A stretch of DNA of 64,000 nt from Roseateles_B sp051857535 (GTDB taxonomy: Bacteria; Pseudomonadota; Gammaproteobacteria; Burkholderiales; Burkholderiaceae_C), in contig NZ_JBPZGY010000005.1 in assembly GCF_051857535.1 (NCBI RefSeq), positions 372,001-436,000 on the forward strand, read 5' to 3'. A model generated the notes under the pieces. It saw only the letters and a list, made by a program, of their open reading frames with translations, had not been told where the DNA came from and ran no database searches. This document shows positions 52,285 through 61,230 of the stretch, in pieces. The position numbers were made by a program, and so were the translations under genes. Position 1 is the first letter of the stretch, and every line of letters begins with the position of its first letter.

Positions 52285-53856
52285 TCACGCCGCGCTGATA
52301 CGAAACACGCTGACTGCTTGCGAAAGCTGTGCGGCCTGGACCCTGAGGCTTTCCGCTGCAGCGGACGTCTCTTCGACCAGCGCTGCATTCTGCTGAGTCA
52401 CTTGGTCCAGCTGGTGAACGGCATCCCCCACTTGGCTGATGCCCTGCGACTGCTCGTTCGCCGCTGTGGACAGCTCACTGATCATGGCGCTGACCCGCTG
52501 GACTTGTTCGACGATCTCCTGCATCGATTGCCCCGCCAGATCCACCTGCGCCGAGCCTGCCTGCACGCGTTCAACACTGGCCGTGATCAGCCCCTTGATT
52601 TCCTTGGCGGCCTGGGCGCTGCGTTGAGCCAGCGTACGGACTTCACCGGCCACCACGGCAAAGCCGCGCCCCTGTTCTCCTGCGCGGGCGGCCTCGACGG
52701 CCGCATTGAGGGCCAGGATGTTCGTCTGGAACGCGATGCCGTCGATGACGCTGATGATGTCCGCAATCTTGTAGGAGGACGCCGCAATCTCGCGCATGGC
52801 ATGAACCACCTGGCCCACTTGCTCCCCACCGCGGATGGCTGCGCCCGCGGCATCCGAGGCCAGGCGATTGGCCTCGCGCGAAGTATCGGCACTCGTCCGG
52901 ACGGTGCCGGCCAACTGTTCCATCGAGGCCGCGGTCTGTTGAAGATTGCTCGCCTGCTCTTCCGTGCGTTGGCTCAAATCGGCATTGCCTGTCGCGATTT
53001 GCGATGTGCCGGTCGCGATGCTCTCGCTGCCATGGCGCACGACGCCCACGATTTTTGCGAGGCTTTGCTGCATGCCCACCAAGGAATGCATGACGCTGCC
53101 ATCCGGGATAGGGCCGGCCTCGATGGCGCTCAGGTCCCCGGAGGCAACCTTCTGGGCGATTTGCCCCAGCACGCCGGGTTCCGCGCCCAGCGCACGGCTG
53201 AGGCTTCTGGTGATGGCATATCCAGCGAGAATCGCCGCGCAGGCGGTGAGCAGGCAGGCAATCAGCAAGGCAGAACGCTTGGTGGAATAGGCCTGCGCAG
53301 CCTGCTCAACGAGCTCCGACGAGTGGGCGGCGGAGAAGTCGCGGTACGCTTGAGCGGCCTTCACCAGCGATGAGAGAAGCGGGCGGCATTCCTGGTTCAT
53401 TTTTGCCACCGCCGCCTCGCGCTGGCCATTGCTGGCCAGCTCGACGATGGCAAGGGCAACAGGGGCGTACTTCCGCTCCACGTCGGCCAGTTCCGCATAC
53501 AACTTCCGCTCCGTGTCGGTGACTCGGGCGTCGCCGACCATTTTCCCGAGGTCTTCAAGATCCTTGGTGACCTTCAGATGGGCTTTTGACACCTCAGCTT
53601 TTATCGCCTGCACGTCGCTGGCGGCGGCATTGACAAGATCTCTTGCCGCGATGGCACGCAATTCGACGGAGGTGCGTGCTTCATAGGACAGCAGCAGTCG
53701 CGCGTTGGTCCCGTGCACAAACTGGGCGAAATTCTCGCTGGCCGTGGAGAGTGCGTTCAGCGCGAGTATCGACACCATGACGAAGATGAAGCACAGAAAT
53801 CCGAACGCGGATGAGAGCTTGGCCTTGACCGAAAGAGATTGAATCGACATGTCCAC
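52285..53856 (-). CDS. Methyl-accepting chemotaxis protein
   Basis: A 523-residue chemoreceptor. An N-terminal helix (LSSAFGFLCFIFVMVSILAL), a periplasmic four-helix-bundle sensor of about 160 residues, a second helix (SALLIACLLTACAAILAGYAI) and a HAMP region precede the signalling domain. The hairpin tip shows VIDGIAFQTNILALNAAVEA (about 378), followed by GRGFAVVAGEVRTLAQRSA. The methylation-helix repeats EEQASNLQQTAASMEQL and EQSQGISQVG... are typical of the E. coli-like (36H) class. There is no C-terminal CheR-docking pentapeptide. Ligand unknown. Confidence 0.95.
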   Translation of the reverse strand: MDMSIQSLSVKAKLSSAFGFLCFIFVMVSILALNALSTASENFAQFVHGTNARLLLSYEARTSVELRAIAARDLVNAAASDVQAIKAEVSKAHLKVTKDLEDLGKMVGDARVTDTERKLYAELADVERKYAPVALAIVELASNGQREAAVAKMNQECRPLLSSLVKAAQAYRDFSAAHSSELVEQAAQAYSTKRSALLIACLLTACAAILAGYAITRSLSRALGAEPGVLGQIAQKVASGDLSAIEAGPIPDGSVMHSLVGMQQSLAKIVGVVRHGSESIATGTSQIATGNADLSQRTEEQASNLQQTAASMEQLAGTVRTSADTSREANRLASDAAGAAIRGGEQVGQVVHAMREIAASSYKIADIISVIDGIAFQTNILALNAAVEAARAGEQGRGFAVVAGEVRTLAQRSAQAAKEIKGLITASVERVQAGSAQVDLAGQSMQEIVEQVQRVSAMISELSTAANEQSQGISQVGDAVHQLDQVTQQNAALVEETSAAAESLRVQAAQLSQAVSVFRISAA

Positions 53857-54490
53857 TCCGTACTTCTGCCCAATTTGGCGAGTGTTGACGCGTTATTGCA
53901 GATAGGTCCTTGTCTTGTCGTCCAGGCCTTGGATCACGGCCATGCGTAGCGACGGCTCGTCCGGCCTGGGTTCGCTCCATGCCTGGGCTGACAAGCCCTG
54001 CAACACGCTGCCTCTGGCGCGGTACTGAACTTGGTTTGGCAGGTCATGGGCGGAGCAAGTCGGCGTGCAAGTCTTCGGCGGCCGGGCGCTGACGCTGAGT
54101 CGGCACCTGTGCTGGAACGCTGGTTCATGATGCAGCAAAGTTTGTTTGCATTCATCGAATAAATTCGCTATGCATCAAATAAGTGCATAAATACGCAAAT
54201 CCTGATGGGAATCAGGCAGAGATCAGACGGGCGCTTTGCCTCCGACCGGCCAAGCAAGGGGTTGAGGGCACTGCTTCCGCTGATCCCATGGCCGGGCTCG
54301 CCACCTGCTTCCCGGCGTCCATGCCCGGCGAGCCGATGGGAGCGGGCTCCGGTGCGTTGCATGCTGGGCGGGCCTGAGCGCATGGCCGTGGCGCAACCGC
54401 GGTGCGCATTCGCCCGCCGGGGGCTGGCGCCGCCGCGGACTGGTGACAATGGCGACGCAGATTCCAGCCATGCAGCGAGGCACCCAAGGT
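53857..54490. other. Gene-free stretch with possible remnant
   Basis: No convincing gene lies here. A minus-strand frame ends at 53893 (…GLDDKTRTYLQ) with believable codons for its last 40 residues and could be the tail of a lost gene. Around 54137-54200 there is a markedly A+T-rich patch with the dyads CGAAT-AA-ATTCG and TGCA...TGCA, likely holding promoters for the chemoreceptor and/or the histidine kinase gene. Confidence 0.35.
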
Positions 54491-55618
54491 ATGAACGATG
54501 AACAGTACGGTGGACCGGACTACTACATGCGCCTGCTGGTGGACAGGGTGCCGTCCATGCTGGCGTATTGGGACCAGAACCTTCGTTGCCGATTCGCCAA
54601 CCGAGCCTACGAGCGCTGGTTCGGCGTCAATCCAGGCAATCTCCTGGGAACCTCCATCCGGGAGCTTCTGGGGCCGGCGCTTTTCGCGCTGAATGAGCCC
54701 CACATGCGGGCAGCCCTGGCTGGTGAGCGGCAGGTGTTTGAACGCATCATTCCGGGGCCGGATGGCGTCAAGCGGCACAGTCTTGCCGAGTACATTCCCG
54801 ACATCGTCGGCGGGACGGTGCGCGGATTTCTGGTGCAGGTCACCGAAGTGACGCAGCTGAAGCAAACCCAGGCGGCCCTGAGGCGTGAAGAGGCCCTCAG
54901 GCATCAGATTGAGGAGCACGCCAGTCATCTGCAGGAACTGCTCTCTGAGCGCACGGAGATGCTGGAGGTGCTGGCGCATGAGGTGCGTCAGCCGCTGAAC
55001 AATGCTTCCGCTGCCATGCAGACAGCCCATCGCCTGCTGAAGAACTTGGGGCAGGACCTGGCGATTGACCAGTTGCAACGCGCCCAGTCCGTGTTGGGCC
55101 AGGTGCAGTCCAGCATTGACAACACGCTGGCCGTGGCCGCCCTGCTGGCCCGGCCCGGGCCGATTCAGAAGACGGACACCGACATTGACGCGCTGATCGC
55201 CGTGGCCATCGGTGACATGCCCGAGAGTGAGCGGGCTCGGGTGCACGTGATCAGGGCGACCGCGACGCGCACGGCCATGCTTGACATGAGCCTGATGCGT
55301 CTTGCGCTTCGCAACCTGATCGCCAATGCCCTGAAGTTCGGGCCGCCGGCTTCGCAGGTCGTCCTTCGCATCGCGGATTCCGATGATCCGCTGGCCTTGC
55401 TGATCGATGTGACGGACGAGGGGCCTGGCATTCCCATGAGCCTCGCATCCGCCCTTTTCACGAGGGGCGCTCGCGGCAGTGGCAAGGGCTCAGGGAACGG
55501 TCTGGGCCTCTACATCGTTCGCCAGGTGATGCAGTTGCATGGCGGCACCGCCGAAGTGCTGAGCACGAGTGAGCGGGGCACCACGTTCAGGCTGACCATT
55601 TGCCAGACGGACAGCTGA
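54491..55618 (+). CDS. PAS-domain sensor histidine kinase
   Basis: A 375-residue cytoplasmic kinase. The ATG at 54491 follows a CCCAAGG ribosome-binding site and is preferred over one 48 bp upstream. A PAS domain (residues 11-125; MLAYWDQNLRCRFANRAYERWFG) leads through a short coiled coil (about 125-158) to the phospho-accepting His163 in VLAHEVRQPLNNA. The ATPase domain has LRNLIANALKFG (N box), DVTDEGPGIP (G1) and GSGNGLGLYIV (G2). There is no membrane segment. Its stop lies 18 bp from the stop of the convergent response-regulator gene, the most likely partner. Confidence 0.93.
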   Translation: MNDEQYGGPDYYMRLLVDRVPSMLAYWDQNLRCRFANRAYERWFGVNPGNLLGTSIRELLGPALFALNEPHMRAALAGERQVFERIIPGPDGVKRHSLAEYIPDIVGGTVRGFLVQVTEVTQLKQTQAALRREEALRHQIEEHASHLQELLSERTEMLEVLAHEVRQPLNNASAAMQTAHRLLKNLGQDLAIDQLQRAQSVLGQVQSSIDNTLAVAALLARPGPIQKTDTDIDALIAVAIGDMPESERARVHVIRATATRTAMLDMSLMRLALRNLIANALKFGPPASQVVLRIADSDDPLALLIDVTDEGPGIPMSLASALFTRGARGSGKGSGNGLGLYIVRQVMQLHGGTAEVLSTSERGTTFRLTICQTDS

Positions 55619-55636
55619 TCCTGGCGGGACTGCCGG

Positions 55637-56323
55637 CTAACGAGAGGTGAGAGGCGCCCTGAAGGCGTAGCCCACCCCCGACTTCGTCTGCAGCGGGACT
55701 GCAGCGGGCGTTGCTCGCTCGATGCGGCGGCGTAGCCTGAAGATCATGGCATTGAGCCCGCCGGATGCATCGCCCGCGCCGGATCGGCCCAGGCGCTGCA
55801 GTAGCGCCTCCCGTGACACGAATTCACCTTGTGCCTCGATGAAGCACTCCAGCAGGACGACGTCGGCGTCGCTGAGCTCGACCTGCGCGCCGTCGGGGGC
55901 CACGAGGAGCGCCTCGCGGCGGTCAAAGAACCACTCGCTGTGCTGCGCACTTTCCGGGGAAGCACGCCGGCAGACCGCTTCGATCGCGATCTCGACCTGC
56001 TCGAACTGCACGGGCTTGGCCAGGTACATGTCGGCGCCGGCCGTGACCACTTGCTTGAAGGTGTCGCTGGCCAGGCGGCCGGACACCACCAGGACCCCGG
56101 CGTTGGTGCGCATGCGCAGAATCTTGATGAGATCGACGCCGTCCACGCCCGGCAGCATCAGGTCCGTGACGTAGAAGTCATATCGGTAGGGGTCACGGCA
56201 GACGAGAAGCTCGTTGCTGTCTGCGAAGGTGTCCACGGCAACGCCTCGCTCGACCAGGTAGCGGGAAAGGCCGTCGCTGTATTCGCGATCGTCGTCGATC
56301 AGGGCCAGAGTTTTGGGCAGCAT
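55637..56323 (-). CDS. OmpR-family response regulator
   Basis: A 228-residue regulator. The receiver domain has the acidic pair D10/D11 region (LIDDDREYSD), the phospho-acceptor Asp54 (VTDLMLPGVDG) and Lys103 (LAKPV). The C-terminal winged helix (LSDADVVLLECFIEAQGEFV; GGLNAMIFRLRRRIE; SGVGYAF) is OmpR-like. It is coded on the opposite strand to the histidine kinase and converges on it, an uncommon layout, since such pairs usually share an operon. A short hairpin of matched ends may separate the two transcripts. Confidence 0.93.
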   Translation of the reverse strand: MLPKTLALIDDDREYSDGLSRYLVERGVAVDTFADSNELLVCRDPYRYDFYVTDLMLPGVDGVDLIKILRMRTNAGVLVVSGRLASDTFKQVVTAGADMYLAKPVQFEQVEIAIEAVCRRASPESAQHSEWFFDRREALLVAPDGAQVELSDADVVLLECFIEAQGEFVSREALLQRLGRSGAGDASGGLNAMIFRLRRRIERATPAAVPLQTKSGVGYAFRAPLTSR

Positions 56324-56500
56324 GGGTGCCTAGCGTCTATGGGCTTGACATCCTAGCGTGAAACGCCGGAGGCCCTGCCCCATTCCATCGCATCAGGAGT
56401 CCAGCAGCCCGACGCGCGGCGGACTCCTGGCACATCAATGCGGCGACAAAGGAATGCATCCTGGGGATTAGATGGCGATGGTGTCCTCCGTCGCCATTTG

Positions 56501-56530
56501 CCGCCACCTACCGCCACCTACCGCCACCGG
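56501..56530. repeat. Tandem decamer repeat CCGCCACCTA
   Basis: CCGCCACCTA occurs twice and is followed by CCGCCACC, next to ATGGCGA...TCGCCAT (56472-56497), a 7-bp hairpin. These lie just after the stop of the minus-strand hydrolase gene (56534), so the hairpin could be its terminator. Confidence 0.6.
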
Positions 56531-56533
56531 CCC

Positions 56534-58192
56534 TCAGCGTTTCGAGAGCCGGATGCCCCGCGTCCGCGCACTGTCGTAGACCATGCCCACGGGCACACCC
56601 TTGGCATCCCGCTCCACGCGCAGGCTGAACCCCGGGCCCTCCAGCAGATCCGGCTTGACGCCCACCAGCATCGCCTCGCCGCTTCCCGAGCCCTTGAGCG
56701 TCAGCCCCTCCTGCTGGTTCGACAGCGTCCATTCCGCGCCCAACTCGTCGCTGTGGTATCGCCCGGCCAGTGCGGCCCGCTCGGCAGCGCTGGCGCGGTA
56801 GTCGGGCAGGCGCTTGAAGGACATCGGCTTGGGCTCATCGTTGCGTGTCAGCGTGAGGGTCTTGCCGTCGTCCGCCAAGTCAAGCTGGGTGATGCCGCTG
56901 GCACTCTGCATGCGGCGCGGGCCGAGCGGACGCAGGGCCGCGCCGCCGCCGCCTCGTCGCAGAGTGAGCGGGCCCGAGGCCGCCTTCTCGATGTGCAGGA
57001 GGTCGCCGGGCTCGCCCTCATAGAGACCGATGAAGATGGCAGGATCGAAGCCTGCCGGCGCAGCGGTCGGGGCCGCCTGCGTGGCTGGCGCTTCCTTGAA
57101 CTGGCCCTGCAGCGCGATGTCGGCCACACGCTGCGCGAGCGCCACCGGGTTCGCCTGCGCAGCATTGCAGGTCAGCGCCAGGCCCAGCTGCTGCTCGGGG
57201 AAGCGCATCACGACCGCGCGGTAGCCGCCCCAGGCGCCTGCATGGTGGACGCGTGCGAAGCCGCGGTACTGGTCCATGGACAGACCGAGGCCGTACTGGA
57301 TGGCCGAGCCGTCCGCAAGCTTGCCCGGCGTCTGCAGAGCCTTGAGCAGGGTCGGGTCAATGACCGTGGGCCTGGCCAGCTCGCCGTCCCAGCGCGCGAG
57401 ATCGCGCACATGGGTCTGCACCGCGCCGTCGCCGGGCTGGTTCCAGTTGGACATGTCGATGGCGAAGCTGGTCGGCCCGTTCTGGCTGTAGGCCGTGGCG
57501 CGGTGCGGCACCACGACGGTGTGGTCGGTGCGCACATGGGTCACCGTCATGCCTAGCGGCTTGAATACGCGCTCCTGCAGGAAGGCGTCCATGCTCTGGC
57601 CGCTGACCCGCTCGACGATCATGGCTGCGAGGAAGTAGCCGCTGTTGCTGTAGCTGAAGCGCGTACCGGGCTCGAAGTTCAGGCCCTGCTGGGCGGCCAG
57701 CAGGCGCAGCGCGTCCGCGGAGCTGGTGACGTCGCCCATGTCGCGGCCCGCCAGGAGCAGCAGCTCGTTGTAGTCCCGCAGGCCGGCCGTGTGGTGCAGC
57801 ATCTGGGCGATGGTGAAGCGCTGACCGAGCGCCTTCATCTCGGGCAGGTGCTTGGACACCGGGTCCTGCAGGTCCAGCTTGCCCTCCTTGGCCAGCATCA
57901 GCACGGCCAGGGCGGTGAACTGCTTGGAGCTGGAGCCGATGTCGAACACGGTGTCGGGCGTGATGGGCACGCCATGGTTCAGGTCTGCCAGGCCATAGCC
58001 GCGTGCCAGCAAGACCTGACCCTCGCGATAGACGCCGAGGGCGCAGCCGGGCGTCTGCGGGGTGAAGGCGGCGAACACGGCGTCGATCTTGGCGGTGTCG
58101 AGTTCGGTGGCGCGGGTAGTGCCAGCGGCCAGGGCAAGGCACGCGGAAATCAGCAGGGGCAGGGCGCGCAGGCGCGGGGTGGATGCGGGCAT
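56534..58192 (-). CDS. Serine hydrolase, class C beta-lactamase fold
   Basis: A 552-residue exported hydrolase. The start at 58192 gives a signal peptide (LRALPLLISACLALAAGTTRA). SxxK is S87-S-S-K90 (DIGSSSKQFT), YSN lies at about 176 (FSYSNSGYF), and a HAGAWGGY segment supplies the third motif (HxG). The last 200 residues form an extra beta-barrel-like domain, as in esterases and D-aminopeptidases of this fold. It is a separate family member from the one at 12335. The substrate cannot be inferred. It stands alone, divergent from the YjjJ-like gene. Confidence 0.91.
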   Translation of the reverse strand: MPASTPRLRALPLLISACLALAAGTTRATELDTAKIDAVFAAFTPQTPGCALGVYREGQVLLARGYGLADLNHGVPITPDTVFDIGSSSKQFTALAVLMLAKEGKLDLQDPVSKHLPEMKALGQRFTIAQMLHHTAGLRDYNELLLLAGRDMGDVTSSADALRLLAAQQGLNFEPGTRFSYSNSGYFLAAMIVERVSGQSMDAFLQERVFKPLGMTVTHVRTDHTVVVPHRATAYSQNGPTSFAIDMSNWNQPGDGAVQTHVRDLARWDGELARPTVIDPTLLKALQTPGKLADGSAIQYGLGLSMDQYRGFARVHHAGAWGGYRAVVMRFPEQQLGLALTCNAAQANPVALAQRVADIALQGQFKEAPATQAAPTAAPAGFDPAIFIGLYEGEPGDLLHIEKAASGPLTLRRGGGGAALRPLGPRRMQSASGITQLDLADDGKTLTLTRNDEPKPMSFKRLPDYRASAAERAALAGRYHSDELGAEWTLSNQQEGLTLKGSGSGEAMLVGVKPDLLEGPGFSLRVERDAKGVPVGMVYDSARTRGIRLSKR

Positions 58193-58402
58193 GGGATGTC
58201 CTCGTTGTTGTTCTGCGCTGGCGGCTGCCATGGCATAGGGCGCGACTATGTCAATCGGCCGGCATGCCTGCAGCGGCGGTGCGACAGACTGCGCGGGCGG
58301 GGGGACGGTCCGGCTGCCGTTCGGGAGCGCTCACGGCCCCCCATGGATTGCGCGCCTGCATCGAGCCTCCACGCGCCGCCCTCCGGCATCAGACCCGCGA
58401 CT

Positions 58403-58447
58403 TTGATCTTGTGGATGTATTCATGGATAATTCATTGAACTATTCAT
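58403..58447 (+). promoter_or_regulatory. Sigma-70 promoter with three ATTCAT repeats, for the YjjJ-like gene
   Basis: TTGATC (58403-58408), a 17-bp spacer and GATAAT (58426-58431) form a strong promoter. Three ATTCAT boxes at 58419, 58430 and 58442 lie about one helical turn apart (11 and 12 bp), overlapping the -10 and the start region. This spacing would put bound protein on one DNA face, and suits a repressor; the product has its own N-terminal helix-turn-helix. Confidence 0.7.
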
Positions 58448-58458
58448 AAAGAATTCAA

Positions 58459-59820
58459 ATGACCACCCGGCAGCGTCTTTCCCCCGGGGATCAAGCCCGG
58501 GATATCGAGCGCTCCCTCAGAGGAGGGCCGTTGTCTGCTGCCCAGCTCATGGCCGCGCTGGGCGTGAGCCAGCCGACGCTGTCACGAACTATTCAGGGCC
58601 TGGCCCACACCGTCACCAGCTTCCGCATCAAGGGCGAGCGCACGCCCCGCTACGCCTTGCTGCGCGAACTGCCCCAGGGGCTTGGCGCCCGCCAGCGCAT
58701 CTACCGCGTCCTGAGCAGCGGCAGCATCGAGCCCTTTGCCGAGGTGGAGTTCCTGGCCGGTGGCGCCACGCTGGAGCGCCGCAGCGGCGTCACACGGCTC
58801 TACGAGGGCCTGCCGCCCTATATGGCCTTCGCCGCGCCCTCCGGCTTCCTCGGCCGCCAGCAGGCGCAGGAGGCGGCCCGGACGTCCGGCTTCCCTGCCA
58901 GTCTGCGGGACTGGAACGATGACCACCGCGTGGTCTGGCTCTTCACCTGGGGGCTGAACCTGCCCGGCAACCTGGTCTTCGGCGACACGGCCCTGCAGCG
59001 CGAGCTGGACCTCCGCGCGCTGCCCCCCACGCCTGCGCAGGACAAGCTGGACGCCTACGTTGCCATGGCCTCCCAGCTCAAGGGTGCGGCCTACGGATCC
59101 AGCGCTGGCGGCGAGCAGCCCAAGTTTCTGTGGCAGACGCAGGACGCCGGCCCCGTCATCGTGAAGTTCGCGAAGCTGGGCAGTCGCATGGCCGATCTTC
59201 TTCCCCTGGAGCACCTGGCCTTGCGCTCGCTGCAGGAAGTGGACATTCCCGCCAGCCATTCGGCGCTGCTCGCTGCGGGCGGCTACGTCTTCCTTGAGGT
59301 CCGGCGCTTTGACCGCGTGGGGCTGCATGGCCGCATCGGCCTGCTCTCCGCCGGGGCGGTGGACGACGAATACTTCGGCCAGCGCGACGCCTGGTCCCCG
59401 TTCGCCGCCCGCTGCGCGCAGGCCCGCTTCCTCAGCGCCGAGGACGTGCGCCGCGCGGACACCCTTGCCGCCTTCAGCGAGCTCATCGGCAACAGCGACC
59501 GTCACTTCGAGAACATCTCCCTGCTGATCGGCGAGGACGGCGCGTTCCAGGGCCTCGCCCCTGCCTACGACATCCTGCCCATGCGCTATGCCTCCCTGGG
59601 CGGCGGCGTGGATCCGGAGCTCACGCCCATCGAGCCCAAGGTGGGCAGCATCGGTGCCAAGCCCGAGGTGTGGCGCTGCGCGGCGGAGGCGGCGGAGCGC
59701 TTCTGGCGGGCGGCGCAGGAGGAGGCGCTGGCGGTGCCGGTGTCACCCGCGATGAAGGAGTTGGCGGGCCGGAATTTGGAGAGGGTGCGGGCGTTTGTGG
59801 GGCCTTTGCTGCCGGGGTGA
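58459..59820 (+). CDS. YjjJ-type HipA-like kinase with N-terminal helix-turn-helix
   Basis: A 453-residue HipA-fold protein kinase of the YjjJ (HipH) type. A winged helix-turn-helix (LSAAQLMAALGVSQPTLSRT, about 25-45) replaces the separate HipB of ordinary hipBA pairs. Kinase motifs: Gly-rich loop SSAGGEQPKF (about 214-223), catalytic NSDRHFEN (about 344-351) and metal-binding Asp in PAYDI (about 369-373). HipA-like proteins phosphorylate translation-related targets such as glutamyl-tRNA synthetase; the target here is not known. The ATG follows a leader carrying a repeat array that the protein might bind to control itself. It converges on the DUF4160/DUF2442 pair. Confidence 0.9.
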   Translation: MTTRQRLSPGDQARDIERSLRGGPLSAAQLMAALGVSQPTLSRTIQGLAHTVTSFRIKGERTPRYALLRELPQGLGARQRIYRVLSSGSIEPFAEVEFLAGGATLERRSGVTRLYEGLPPYMAFAAPSGFLGRQQAQEAARTSGFPASLRDWNDDHRVVWLFTWGLNLPGNLVFGDTALQRELDLRALPPTPAQDKLDAYVAMASQLKGAAYGSSAGGEQPKFLWQTQDAGPVIVKFAKLGSRMADLLPLEHLALRSLQEVDIPASHSALLAAGGYVFLEVRRFDRVGLHGRIGLLSAGAVDDEYFGQRDAWSPFAARCAQARFLSAEDVRRADTLAAFSELIGNSDRHFENISLLIGEDGAFQGLAPAYDILPMRYASLGGGVDPELTPIEPKVGSIGAKPEVWRCAAEAAERFWRAAQEEALAVPVSPAMKELAGRNLERVRAFVGPLLPG

Positions 59821-59827
59821 AGCCCCA

Positions 59828-60307
59828 TCAACCCGCAATCGCAAACAGCCCATCATTGGCTGCCCCCGGCTGCGCCTGCACCATCTCCCAGCCCAGGCAG
59901 GCCAGCCCCACGGTGAGCGGCACCGGCTTCTCGCCACTGCGGTAGTAGGCCAGCATGCGCCGGGACAGCCCCAGGTGCTTCGCGGCCTGGTCCAGGGTCA
60001 GCTGGTGCTTGTCCATCCAATGCCAGATGAACTCATGCGAGACCCCGCCCGCCTGCTCGATGGCGCGGGCGCGCAGGTTGTCCGCGGCCAGCTGCAGCGC
60101 GTCATGGCCGGCCCAGGTGAGGGTCTGGCCACCGTCGGTGATCTTGGGTTTGCTGAACACCGCCGCATCGCGCAGCGGGGCCAGCGTCTTGTGGCGCTTG
60201 ACGATGGAGGCCAGGTCGACGGTGAAGGCTTCGCCGTCTGCATAGACCAAGGCGAGCCGGAGACCGTCCAGGACCTTCACCTTGCGCAGGGTGAAATGCT
60301 TGCTCAT
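59828..60307 (-). CDS. DUF2442 protein with C-terminal helix-turn-helix
   Basis: A 159-residue protein. The first 75 residues form a DUF2442 domain (VKVLDGLRLALVYADGEAFTVDL, FSKPKI), followed by an XRE-like helix-turn-helix (LTLDQAAKHLGLSRRMLAYYRSG, about 115-137) and a short tail. Its start overlaps the stop of the DUF4160 gene by 4 bp (ATGA), so translation is coupled. The order DUF4160 then DUF2442-HTH, with a DNA-binding second gene and a palindromic operator upstream, is the layout of a type II toxin-antitoxin pair, in which this would be the antitoxin. That function is inferred. Confidence 0.85.
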   Translation of the reverse strand: MSKHFTLRKVKVLDGLRLALVYADGEAFTVDLASIVKRHKTLAPLRDAAVFSKPKITDGGQTLTWAGHDALQLAADNLRARAIEQAGGVSHEFIWHWMDKHQLTLDQAAKHLGLSRRMLAYYRSGEKPVPLTVGLACLGWEMVQAQPGAANDGLFAIAG

Positions 60308-60534
60308 GGATTGAGTTCCTTCCATCGGACCGCAAGGGCGGCCCAGTTCTGACGGGCCCAGCTGAGCGCCTCCTTCAATGCGGCGGCATTTACTTGGCCG
60401 CGGATCACGGTCAGCCCTTTGATCTCTACCAGCGTCTGGCTACCGTCATTGGCCATGAGGTGGAAGTGGGGCGGGTTGTGATCGGCGGCGAACATGGTGG
60501 TCTTGCAGGGGCTCAGGAGTGCCAGGGGTGGCAT
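60304..60534 (-). CDS. DUF4160 small protein
   Basis: A 76-residue protein with the DUF4160 core FAADHNPPHFHLMANDGS and a C-terminal helix (LKEALSWARQNWAALAVRW). The ATG at 60534 fits the family N-terminus, which begins MPxx. The downstream gene starts inside its last codons. DUF4160 proteins are regularly paired with DUF2442 proteins and are suspected toxins; no catalytic residues are proven. The promoter predicted upstream would make its mRNA leaderless. Confidence 0.85.
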   Translation of the reverse strand: MPPLALLSPCKTTMFAADHNPPHFHLMANDGSQTLVEIKGLTVIRGQVNAAALKEALSWARQNWAALAVRWKELNP

Positions 60535-60541
60535 GGTAGGA

Positions 60542-60580
60542 AGTATGGTGCAATGAATGCACTGATGCAATGATTGCATC
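60542..60580 (-). promoter_or_regulatory. Palindromic operator and promoter of the DUF4160-DUF2442 pair
   Basis: GATGCAA-TGA-TTGCATC (60564-60580) is a perfect palindrome and GTGCA-ATGAA-TGCAC (60548-60562) a second dyad, on adjacent helix turns. On the minus strand TTGCAT (60570-60565), a 17-bp spacer and CATACT (60547-60542) form a sigma-70-like promoter covered by both dyads. Transcription would begin at about 60535, one base before the ATG. The gap 60581-60808 shows nothing else. Confidence 0.75.
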
Positions 60581-60808
60581 GTGCGATGCGGAGCTTCCGT
60601 CGTGCCGCGGGGAGGGAAGGCCGGCCTGGTGCTGCGGTGGGGAGTGTAGGGAAGGCGATGCCGCCTGAGAGGAGCAGGACGGGGGCCAGGTCCTCAGGAA
60701 TGGGGAGTGTTGGACTGGCTTGGGTGAGCCAGGCATGCAGGCGGCAGGGCCAGGCTCCGCCGTGAAAGCATCTGTAGACGGGCCGCTTGAATGAAAGGCG
60801 GGTCGGGG

Positions 60809-61186
60809 TCAGTACACGTCGATAGCCGCAGGCTGATGAGCTTGCTCGCGAAACGCGAGGACAAAGTCCTTTGCCTCTTCCAACGTCGCCGGATAGCGGA
60901 CTGATTGCTTGCCGCCCGACTCGACGGGCTTGTAGACGGAGTAGAAGCGGAAGCCGTGCTCCACGAGAAACTGCACCTTCTTCCACTGCGCTACATCAGC
61001 AGACCTGGGGGCCGAGAACTTCCTGCTGAGCATCTCCATCGGGCGCCTGCACTGAGGGCAAAGCCGCGATCCGGTACTGACCGGCAGCTTGAAGGACTTG
61101 CGGCAATGGAAGCAGACAAACGGGAAGCGATACGCCTGCACATGCTTCGGCTTCGGGAAACGAGAGTGGTGCTGGAATTTGCTCAT
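60809..61186 (-). CDS. Zinc-ribbon protein of unknown function
   Basis: A 125-residue soluble protein. A zinc ribbon (VCFHCRKSFKLP, LCPQCRRPME; residues about 22-50) is followed by a helical region including WKKVQFLVEHGFRFYSVYK and AKDFVLAFREQA. The start at 61186 (MSKFQHHSRFPK) is preferred to an earlier Met. The general form resembles DUF-type zinc ribbons near metabolic genes, but I cannot name it. Next upstream on the same strand, 44 bp away, is a lipoprotein gene. Confidence 0.7.
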   Translation of the reverse strand: MSKFQHHSRFPKPKHVQAYRFPFVCFHCRKSFKLPVSTGSRLCPQCRRPMEMLSRKFSAPRSADVAQWKKVQFLVEHGFRFYSVYKPVESGGKQSVRYPATLEEAKDFVLAFREQAHQPAAIDVY

Positions 61187-61230
61187 GGCGCGGATGGCTA
61201 AGCATGAGGGAGGGGCGCCCATTGCCCAGT

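Noticed and set aside
56501..56530. Short tandem decamers considered as CRISPR or iteron array
   Set aside because: Repeats are contiguous, without spacers, and only three units long.
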